From contig NZ_JABUXQ010000014.1 in the NCBI RefSeq assembly GCF_014838735.1, positions 1-61,613 of the forward strand: a stretch of DNA of 61,613 nucleotides. Direction: 5' to 3'. A model generated the notes under the pieces. That model saw only the letters and a program-made list of their open reading frames with translations. It made no database searches and had not been told where the DNA came from. The position numbers and the translations under genes are program-made. Positions 55,744-61,613 of this stretch are shown here, one piece after another (position 1 is the stretch's first letter; every line of letters begins with the position of its first letter). This stretch comes from Limosilactobacillus portuensis (GTDB lineage: Bacteria > Bacillota > Bacilli > Lactobacillales > Lactobacillaceae).

Positions 55744-57047
55744 TGAAGAAGAAAAGTTTAGATGAAATCAACGGAAGCGTCAACGTCCCTACCGTCTACG
55801 AATCAGCATTTTGGCAAAAATTCCTTGCGTATAGCGGTCCGGGTGCCCTAGTTGCCGTTGGTTATATGGATCCAGGTAATTGGCTAACTTCACTGGCTGG
55901 TGGCGGACAGTATGGCTACACGTTACTAAGTGTCCTCTTCGTGTCAATCATCGTTGCCATGATCATGCAGTCACTCTCAATTCGCCTCGGTGTTGTTACA
56001 AGGACTGATTTAGCTCAAGCAATCGCTCAACGGGTCCCTAAACCGGTACGGATTGGTTTATGGTTACTAAATGAACTTGCCATGATGGCAACAGACTTAA
56101 CCGGAGTAGTTGGAACTTCGATTGCCCTCTACCTCCTTTTCCACCTTCCGTTAATTGTCGGTATCTTCCTAACCGTTGCGGACGTCCTGATTGTTCTTGT
56201 TTTTTTACGGTTTGGTATTCGCCGGGTTGAATTCATTGTCCTGACAACGATTCTTGTCGTCGGCACGATCTTTACAATTGAAGTTTGTCGAGCACACCCG
56301 AGTTGGCTTGCAATCTTCAATGGCATTATTCCGCAATCAAGGATTATCACTAACCATTCGGAATTACTTATGAGCCTCGGTATCATCGGAGCAACAATTA
56401 TGCCCCATAACATTTACCTTCATTCGGCCTTAGCACAAAGTCGACGTTACGATGAACATGACCCGGCACAAGTTACTGAGACACTTAAATTTGCTAATTG
56501 TGATTCAGTCATCCACCTGATTGCCGCCCTAATTGTTAATGCGCTCCTTCTCATTCTTGGTGGGACCCTCTTCTTCCACACTGCAGCATTAAATAGTTTG
56601 GCAGATGTCTTCTATGGACTGAAAAATCCCCATATTGTTGGTCCACTATCTAGTCCCGTTATGAGTTGGCTATTTGGCTTTGCTCTCCTTATTACGGGGC
56701 TGATCTCGTCAATCACCAGCACTTTAGCTGGTCAAATCGTTATGGAGGGGTACATCAACATCCGTCTCCCGTTATGGAAACGCCGCTTGCTTACCCGTTT
56801 TGTAACCCTAATCCCGATCGTTATCATCGGTTGTCTAATCCGCTTTAACGAGCAGCAATTTGAGCAATTAATCATCTATGCCCAAATAGTTCTCAGCATT
56901 GCACTCCCTTTTACCCTGTTCCCACTTGTTGCCATCACGAGTGATCAAAAGTTAATGGGAAACCATGCTAGTCCTACTTGGCAAACAATTATTGAATATG
57001 CCCTTGTCCTCCTATTAACTGGCTTAAATATCACAGCATTGTTCTAA
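55743..57047 (+). CDS. mntH: Nramp-family Mn2+/H+ symporter MntH
   Basis: A 434-residue, 11-segment divalent metal importer. Metal-binding motifs are intact: GYMDPGNW in segment 1 and TIMPHNIYLHS in segment 6. Mn uptake is important in lactobacilli, which rely on Mn against oxidants. It is the second gene of hemH-mntH-PAP2, with one-base overlap with hemH and a 10-base gap to the next gene. Confidence 0.95.
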   Translation: MKKKSLDEINGSVNVPTVYESAFWQKFLAYSGPGALVAVGYMDPGNWLTSLAGGGQYGYTLLSVLFVSIIVAMIMQSLSIRLGVVTRTDLAQAIAQRVPKPVRIGLWLLNELAMMATDLTGVVGTSIALYLLFHLPLIVGIFLTVADVLIVLVFLRFGIRRVEFIVLTTILVVGTIFTIEVCRAHPSWLAIFNGIIPQSRIITNHSELLMSLGIIGATIMPHNIYLHSALAQSRRYDEHDPAQVTETLKFANCDSVIHLIAALIVNALLLILGGTLFFHTAALNSLADVFYGLKNPHIVGPLSSPVMSWLFGFALLITGLISSITSTLAGQIVMEGYINIRLPLWKRRLLTRFVTLIPIVIIGCLIRFNEQQFEQLIIYAQIVLSIALPFTLFPLVAITSDQKLMGNHASPTWQTIIEYALVLLLTGLNITALF

Positions 57048-57057
57048 GGAGAAAGTA

Positions 57058-57714
57058 ATGAAGAAAAAAACGTTAACATTAATCAGTGGGATCGTCTGTT
57101 GGTTACTATTTGGGATATTTCTAGCTGGTGTTATCCAGAATGCACACTGGATTAATCAAGTGGATCGTTTTGGTTATCAGTTAACCCAGCCCACCTACCA
57201 TTTAAAAACGCAAATCATGATTGCCCTAACATACTTTGGAGATCCAATCATCATTCAAGTTCTTACCATTTTCCTTGCTCTCTACCTCTGGTGGCAAGAC
57301 AGGTTCAACGAGAGCTTATGGTATGTACTTCTTCAATTTATTGGTTATTCACTAGTTATTTTGACTAAGTATAACGTTCTCCGTGCTCGTCCAAGTAATA
57401 AGCTTTTCCCGGCTAACGGCTATAGTTTTCCTAGTGGGCACACTTTCGCTACAGCAATCTTTGTTTTTACTCTACTTGCCGTGATTCTTCCTTACCTTCA
57501 CTTTCAAGGAGCAAGAATTGGGGTAACCTTAATATTCTTCCTCTGGATTATTATAATTATGGTTACTCGGGTTTATCTCCGTGACCATTTTACAAGCGAT
57601 GTCATTGGCGGCTTCTTACTGGCAAGTGGCTGGTGGCTAATCACCAAGACGTTTCGTCACCAACTTTCTCAATGGCTGATCAAGCCGATTACAAGAATTC
57701 AAAGTAGGAATTAA
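57058..57714 (+). CDS. PAP2-family membrane phosphatase
   Basis: A 218-residue, six-segment membrane phosphatase of the PgpB type. The three signature motifs are complete: KYNVLRARP, SFPSGH, and RVYLRDHFTSDV. Such proteins dephosphorylate phosphatidylglycerol phosphate or undecaprenyl pyrophosphate; which one applies here is not evident. Third gene of the hemH-mntH operon, followed by a terminator. Confidence 0.9.
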   Translation: MKKKTLTLISGIVCWLLFGIFLAGVIQNAHWINQVDRFGYQLTQPTYHLKTQIMIALTYFGDPIIIQVLTIFLALYLWWQDRFNESLWYVLLQFIGYSLVILTKYNVLRARPSNKLFPANGYSFPSGHTFATAIFVFTLLAVILPYLHFQGARIGVTLIFFLWIIIIMVTRVYLRDHFTSDVIGGFLLASGWWLITKTFRHQLSQWLIKPITRIQSRN

Positions 57715-57717
57715 AAC

Positions 57718-57763
57718 AAAAAAAGAACTCAAGAGAAGAAACCTTCTCCTGAGTTCTTTTTAG
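57718..57763 (+). terminator. Terminator of hemH-mntH-PAP2
   Basis: AAAAAGAACTCA-AG-AGAAG pairs with CTTCT-CC-TGAGTTCTTTTT. Confidence 0.85.
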
Positions 57764-57768
57764 GTCAG

Positions 57769-57844
57769 GGCGGTATGTGGGATTCGAACCCACGCGTGCC
57801 GGACCCACAAACCGGTGTGTTAACCAAACTTCACCAATACCGCC
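57769..57844 (-). tRNA. tRNA-His (GTG)
   Basis: A 76-base cloverleaf on the minus strand: acceptor stem GGCGGTAT/ATACCGCC with the extra G at -1 that marks histidine tRNAs, anticodon loop TTGTGGG with anticodon GTG, and T-arm GTGGG-TTCGAAT-CCCAC. The anticodon stem has one T-T mismatch at its top. The 3' CCA is not encoded. Confidence 0.93.
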
Positions 57845-57897
57845 ATAATGACTCCAAAGAAAATAATATCACATATTGGTTCAGTAATACAATAAAA

Positions 57898-57956
57898 ATC
57901 AAAAAGACTTTGTAATGATTACTAATTTGGTATAAATTAGCACCATCCAAAGCCTT
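57898..57956 (-). terminator. Probable terminator of the decarboxylase-antiporter pair
   Basis: A long imperfect hairpin on the minus strand (GGCTTTG...CTAATTT with AAATTAG...CAAAGTC) followed by five T, 54 bases after the permease stop. Confidence 0.65.
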
Positions 57957-58009
57957 TTCAATCAGGAACATCATCATTTGCTGTTAGAAGAATTAACCAG
58001 AACTTTTAA

Positions 58010-59446
58010 TTACTTTTCTGCTTTTTTACTTATCTGATCATTTTCTGCCATTAATTTCTTAACTTCTGGAGTCCATGAATCCTTTCGAATCCTTGCAAAC
58101 CAGAATGGTAGAAGGATTAATACTGCACTAATAATTGCAACAATGATAAAGTCCTTCAGCGTCCCTACAGCGAACGTTGCAACTAGGGCAATAATAATGG
58201 TAGCAATTAAGATCAGTGCAATTAACCATGCTACAAAAGTATTACCGACCTTAAATGGCCGTTTCAAATTTGGCTGTTTAATCCGTAATTTAATGAACCC
58301 GATTGCCATAAAGATATAAACAGCACAATAAAGAACAGTGGTAGCATTAACTAATTCCAAGAATGCCGAATTAATACCTGGAATTAGTAAATAAACAAGT
58401 GCAAAGAAAGAAATAATTGATGCTTGAGTAATCAGAATAGTATGTGAATCACCAAAACGATCTGTCTTCCAGAACTTAAACTTAGGAGGATATAATCCCT
58501 TCTGAGCACTTGAAATAATGGTCTTACCTGGACCTGATGCCCATGCCGATAGCTGAACACTAACACCAATGAAGACTAAAATACTAAATACATTAGCGAT
58601 CCATGACGGCAAGCCTAAAATTTTATCATATACGATAACCGGTTGAACAATGTTATTAAGATCAATTTTACTTGATGAAACAACAGCAGCTTCGAGGAAC
58701 CCGTTAACGATATTAAGAGCAAACATAAAGACTAGTGTAACCAAAACACCAATTGGGTAGTAAGATACCTTCTTAATCCGTGTAATATAAACAGAAGACA
58801 TTTCAATTCCCGTATAAATAAAGATAATTGGTGAGAAGAAGGCAAGTGATTTCATGTCTGTAGGATCTGGTAATAATTTACCAGCTGAGAAATTACCCAA
58901 AATTGATGAAGGGTGAATTCCTGATTTAATAACTGCCCAAATTCCCAAAACAGTCATTATAACCAGTGGGATATAAATTCCAGCCCAAGCACCTATTTGT
59001 CCAGTAATCTTCGCCATATCAAACTTCATATTAAGAAAGGTAATAATCCAATACACAACTAAGATAACAATTAATGTAAAGATATTATTATTACCCAAAC
59101 TTTCTCGGTTAATTGCAGTTGCTAAAAGCGGTGGCAAAGCTGAGGCAACCATAACCATCCCTGGGAACATTTGAACCCACAGTAACCAAGAAGTGGCAAA
59201 GCCATAACTTCCTCCTAAAGAGTTACTAACCCATAATTCTGGTCCCCCTTTTTCAGGGAAGGCACTACCAAATTCACCTGCAATCAGGCAAATTGGTAAG
59301 GCAAATAGTAAGCTAGCTACTCCCATGTAGAAGAACATAGTCCATCCAGAACCAGCTACATCAGGGATATTACGAATACTTGCCGCCAAAGCAACCGTCA
59401 TCCCAATAAAAGTTATGAGGCTAACCTTTGACGTTTTACTTTTCAT
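58010..59446 (-). CDS. Amino acid permease / amino acid-amine antiporter (GadC/TyrP-like)
   Basis: A 478-residue, 12-segment APC-superfamily transporter of the glutamate:GABA antiporter branch. N-terminal SLITFIGMTVALAASIRNIP and GEFGSAFPEKGGPELWV are branch hallmarks. It follows the PLP decarboxylase after 22 bases, so the pair probably exchanges the amino acid for its decarboxylation product. By analogy with tyrDC loci it may be a tyrosine/tyramine exchanger (tyrP), but substrate cannot be read from the sequence. Confidence 0.82.
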   Translation of the reverse strand: MKSKTSKVSLITFIGMTVALAASIRNIPDVAGSGWTMFFYMGVASLLFALPICLIAGEFGSAFPEKGGPELWVSNSLGGSYGFATSWLLWVQMFPGMVMVASALPPLLATAINRESLGNNNIFTLIVILVVYWIITFLNMKFDMAKITGQIGAWAGIYIPLVIMTVLGIWAVIKSGIHPSSILGNFSAGKLLPDPTDMKSLAFFSPIIFIYTGIEMSSVYITRIKKVSYYPIGVLVTLVFMFALNIVNGFLEAAVVSSSKIDLNNIVQPVIVYDKILGLPSWIANVFSILVFIGVSVQLSAWASGPGKTIISSAQKGLYPPKFKFWKTDRFGDSHTILITQASIISFFALVYLLIPGINSAFLELVNATTVLYCAVYIFMAIGFIKLRIKQPNLKRPFKVGNTFVAWLIALILIATIIIALVATFAVGTLKDFIIVAIISAVLILLPFWFARIRKDSWTPEVKKLMAENDQISKKAEK

Positions 59447-59468
59447 ACGATAAACTCCCCTCTAATAA

Positions 59469-61307
59469 TTAAAGAATTTCATTTAGCTTCTTTTCCATTG
59501 ACTTAGCGATACCTTTTGAGTAGAAGTCGAAGAGTTTAGTATCATTTAAGTAAGGTGTCATAATAGCAGCCCGCAACAATGTTACTGCGCCAACTTTATT
59601 CCACTCGTCTTCAGAAAAGCCAATCCGCTTAATAAATGGAACTGGTGAATCTCCATACGTATCTTTTCTAAAAATAGTATGGGATGTTATGAAGCGATTA
59701 GAATAAACATGACTATCATAAATTGATGAGAAGTTAAACATCTTTTCGTTCAATTCATTTGTCTTCTTTAAGCTAGTTTCACCATTAATCTTCAGAACCC
59801 AATCAACCATATTAAAGTCTGGGTTATCAAGAGGATATACATCGACTTCCTTACCCTTAACATTAAACTTTAACTTCTTAAGGAAGTCACGGAAGCGTTG
59901 AGCAGTTTCAATAGAAGAACCAATTAAACGACCATAGCCAGTTACGTTAAGTGGTAATGTCCGGTGAGCAGCCCAAACAGCGGCAGCAGTAGCACCAGAC
60001 TTTGACCCACCAATAATATAAGAGCCAAGCATGTCTGGAGCTTCAGCAGTTTTCTTTTCGAAAACATATGGTGCAAAGTAAGAAATAACATTTCGCATGC
60101 TTTGATACTTAATAGCAATTCCACCAGCTGAATATGGAACGTACCCCATCTTGTGAGGGTCAATAGTTACTGATTCAGCATCCTTGATTGCTTTGAAACC
60201 ACGATATACATGCTCAGAGATACGAACTGGGTAGTTGAAGACGTGGTGCTTTTTAAGCATGTCAGCTAATTGATCGTATTCAACAAAATTGCCATTTTCG
60301 TCCTTAAACAGTGCACGACCATAGCCACCGTAAGCAGCATCGACGTGAAGATAGAAGTAGACACCTTGCTTCTCCATTTCTTTACGGAATTTAACGATCC
60401 GATCAACTTCATCAACTTGACCTTCTTCAGTAGTTCCGACAACGGCAACTACTCCGAGAATTGGGGTCCTTTCGGCAGCTAACTTCTTAATTGTCTCTTC
60501 TAGAATATCAATGTTCATCCGAAAATCGCTCTTTACTGGAATTTGAATCATTTGGTCAAGACCAACACCAGAAATATCAAGAGCTTTGAGCCAAGAATAG
60601 TGTTTAGTATATGGGACAATGAACTTTCCTAGTTTTTGAATATTCTTACCGCTTCGTGATGAATGAGCCTTAACAGCATTAATTTCATCTGGAGTAAGTG
60701 TTGCTAAGATCTTAAGGACCTTTTCAACTGACATATTAAGGAGTTCCCAATCGCTTAAGCCTTTAACTTTATCAGGAACAACTTCCTTAAAGGCTAATGG
60801 CATTGACTTAAATTGTCGAGCATACCATAATCCCTCAAGATTAGCCATCGAACCATCATGAGTAATGTGACCCCAGCCATCTTTATAATCAAATAGCTTA
60901 GCAAAGTCTTCTCCAACTTCCGATTCCATCTTTGAAGTGGCAACTGATGATTCCAAAGCAACGTTATTACTGTTCCACAACATAGCATAGCAATATGCTA
61001 GCATGGCTGGCATCAATGTATCAGAGTTCATTTGACCCCAATAACGACCAGCTGACATCCAAGGAATAGTACCTGGACGTAACCGTTGATCAAGTTCAGT
61101 TAACACTTCATGTTGACGACGCAACGAATCTTGATATTCTTTCTTAGTTTGATCACTGTCAGTAATTGCTGGAATATCTGAAGGAATATAATCTTTCCGC
61201 CAGCCTAAATGGTTAGTGACTAATCGTTTTAATTCATCCATATAGACTGAGCCATTTTCTGATTTATCACCAATAAATAGTGATTTATAATTCATATCTT
61301 CACTCAT
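59469..61307 (-). CDS. tdcA: PLP-dependent amino acid decarboxylase, tyrosine decarboxylase type
   Basis: A 612-residue group II PLP decarboxylase. Length and blocks such as SAGRYWGQMNS, HVDAAYGGYGRA and TIDPHKMGYVPYSAGG (PLP lysine at residue 386) match bacterial tyrosine decarboxylases (about 620 residues), not glutamate decarboxylase (about 470). Tyrosine, and possibly phenylalanine or L-DOPA, is the expected substrate. In enterococci and L. brevis the gene follows a tyrosyl-tRNA synthetase gene; here an IS end begins only 140 bases upstream and no tyrS is visible. RBS GGAAGGAG upstream of ATG 61307. Reaction consumes a proton, so acid resistance and proton-motive energy are likely roles. 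Confidence 0.85.
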   Translation of the reverse strand: MSEDMNYKSLFIGDKSENGSVYMDELKRLVTNHLGWRKDYIPSDIPAITDSDQTKKEYQDSLRRQHEVLTELDQRLRPGTIPWMSAGRYWGQMNSDTLMPAMLAYCYAMLWNSNNVALESSVATSKMESEVGEDFAKLFDYKDGWGHITHDGSMANLEGLWYARQFKSMPLAFKEVVPDKVKGLSDWELLNMSVEKVLKILATLTPDEINAVKAHSSRSGKNIQKLGKFIVPYTKHYSWLKALDISGVGLDQMIQIPVKSDFRMNIDILEETIKKLAAERTPILGVVAVVGTTEEGQVDEVDRIVKFRKEMEKQGVYFYLHVDAAYGGYGRALFKDENGNFVEYDQLADMLKKHHVFNYPVRISEHVYRGFKAIKDAESVTIDPHKMGYVPYSAGGIAIKYQSMRNVISYFAPYVFEKKTAEAPDMLGSYIIGGSKSGATAAAVWAAHRTLPLNVTGYGRLIGSSIETAQRFRDFLKKLKFNVKGKEVDVYPLDNPDFNMVDWVLKINGETSLKKTNELNEKMFNFSSIYDSHVYSNRFITSHTIFRKDTYGDSPVPFIKRIGFSEDEWNKVGAVTLLRAAIMTPYLNDTKLFDFYSKGIAKSMEKKLNEIL

Positions 61308-61336
61308 TACTTGTTCTCCTTCCAGAATAGCGATCT

Positions 61337-61354
61337 CTTAAAAGCGCTTTTAAG
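61337..61354 (-). promoter_or_regulatory. 18-bp perfect palindrome, possible cre/CcpA site
   Basis: CTTAAAAGCGCTTTTAAG is a perfect palindrome between the promoter and tdcA. Its core AAAAGCGCTTTT resembles a cre site (consensus centre AARCGYTT), in a position where a bound repressor would block elongation. Confidence 0.45.
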
Positions 61355-61391
61355 TTTATAAAAATATAAAAATAATTATTTTCATATTTTT

Positions 61392-61420
61392 ATAATAGAC
61401 GATCTCTGTCATTTTACCAA
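61392..61420 (-). promoter_or_regulatory. Promoter of the decarboxylase operon
   Basis: -35 TTGGTA (61415-61420) and -10 TATTAT (61392-61397) on the minus strand, 17-base spacer, in native DNA just inside the IS boundary (61447). Confidence 0.6.
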
Positions 61421-61446
61421 ACAAAAAGCCATATCAATTTTATAAG

Positions 61447-61613
61447 TGGCAGATTGTAAAATTTAAGTTGAACATTTAAGTAGACAGAAAAGCCCATCAA
61501 GGTCTTTAATGGTGTTACCACAACATTCCATTAGAAAGAAGGACCTTAATGGGCACCACTATTTTATCATTCCAGAACCGCGTTGTCATTGAAACGCTTC
61601 ATAATGAAGGACG
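61447..61613 (+). mobile_element. Upstream part of an IS30-family insertion sequence
   Basis: Begins with TGGCAGATTG at 61447 and runs off the window. 61447-61565 is the inverted copy of 1-119 (118 of 119 identical). It holds a terminal inverted repeat, a long hairpin (61492-61554) over the transposase start, and the first codons of the transposase. Confidence 0.88.
61549..61613 (+). CDS. IS30-family transposase, N-terminal fragment (partial)
   Basis: ATG at 61549 opens MGTTILSFQNRVVIETLHNEG, which resembles the start of IS30-family transposases of lactobacilli, including the beginning of the N-terminal DNA-binding helix-turn-helix. The frame is open to the window edge (21 codons). AGAAGGA lies 8 bases upstream, inside a hairpin arm. 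Confidence 0.85.
   Translation, partial: MGTTILSFQNRVVIETLHNEG

Noticed and set aside
57769-57844. tRNA-His as the attachment site of an integrated island carrying the decarboxylase.
   Set aside because: The tRNA 3' end faces hemH-mntH, not the decarboxylase genes. I found no direct repeat of its 3' end and no integrase.
59469-61307. Annotating the decarboxylase as glutamate decarboxylase GadB because a GadC-like antiporter follows.
   Set aside because: It is 612 residues long and has TIDPHKMGYVPYSAGG-type motifs of tyrosine decarboxylases, not the ~470-residue GadB pattern.

Overview
The window is low-GC Firmicute DNA from a heterofermentative Lactobacillaceae. Gene content and protein style suggest Limosilactobacillus (reuteri/vaginalis group); the genus is an inference and I do not name a species. 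Both ends carry the upstream end of the same IS30-family element, in opposite orientation, with the transposases reading outwards. The 119-bp ends differ at one base, so the window looks like a chromosomal segment (perhaps an assembly contig) bounded by two IS copies.

Layout. 0.2-4 kb: a bile-salt operon of two tandem MFS transporters and a bile salt hydrolase, like cbsT1-cbsT2-cbsH of L. johnsonii. 4-13.4 kb: a GT4 glycosyltransferase facing a giant YSIRK/LPQTG surface adhesin that is split in two by a 7-A tract. 13.5-16.4 kb: groES-groEL under a CIRCE-like operator, and rex. 16.6-21.3 kb: an ABC-F ATPase, then proB-proA behind a proline-type T-box. Between proB and proA lie two tandem copies of a ~140-nt structured element with compensatory base changes. 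21.3-24.7 kb: tsaB-rimI-tsaD and galE. 24.9-29.6 kb: a polyphosphate operon (HD-type ppx, ppk, ppx). 29.7-37.6 kb: replication, repair and translation genes (thioesterase, rsmI, yabA, holB, pstA, tmk, yaaL, recR, ybaB, dnaX, SRP RNA, tadA). 37.7-41.6 kb: nrdH-nrdE-nrdF with a pair of NrdR boxes. 41.9-44.5 kb: adhE. 44.6-49.2 kb: an enolase-superfamily racemase/OSBS-like gene, an MFS transporter and a frameshifted M20 peptidase, with a divergent LysR regulator. 49.3-51.1 kb: a PadR/HAAS/DUF4097 envelope operon with a perfect palindromic operator. 51.2-53.4 kb: mscL and two uncharacterised membrane proteins, one behind a structured leader. 53.5-54.7 kb: rplJ-rplL with an L10 leader. 54.8-57.7 kb: hemH-mntH-PAP2 phosphatase. 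57.8 kb: tRNA-His. 58.0-61.3 kb: an amino-acid antiporter and a tyrosine-decarboxylase-type PLP enzyme, directly next to the right-hand IS end.

How it fits together. Most of the window is core chromosome: protein folding, redox sensing, proline synthesis, tRNA t6A modification, DNA replication, dNTP supply and ethanol fermentation. Host-adaptation functions sit at the two IS-bounded edges and in a few islands: bile-salt deconjugation, a large adhesin, amino-acid decarboxylation for acid stress, Mn import, and envelope sensing. Two genes, the adhesin and the M20 peptidase, are broken by single-base changes in A-runs. These may be sequencing errors, true inactivation or, for the adhesin, phase variation.

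The least explained signals are the tandem structured element between proB and proA and the structured leader upstream of the 93-residue membrane protein. I saw no CRISPR array, prophage or complete transposase.
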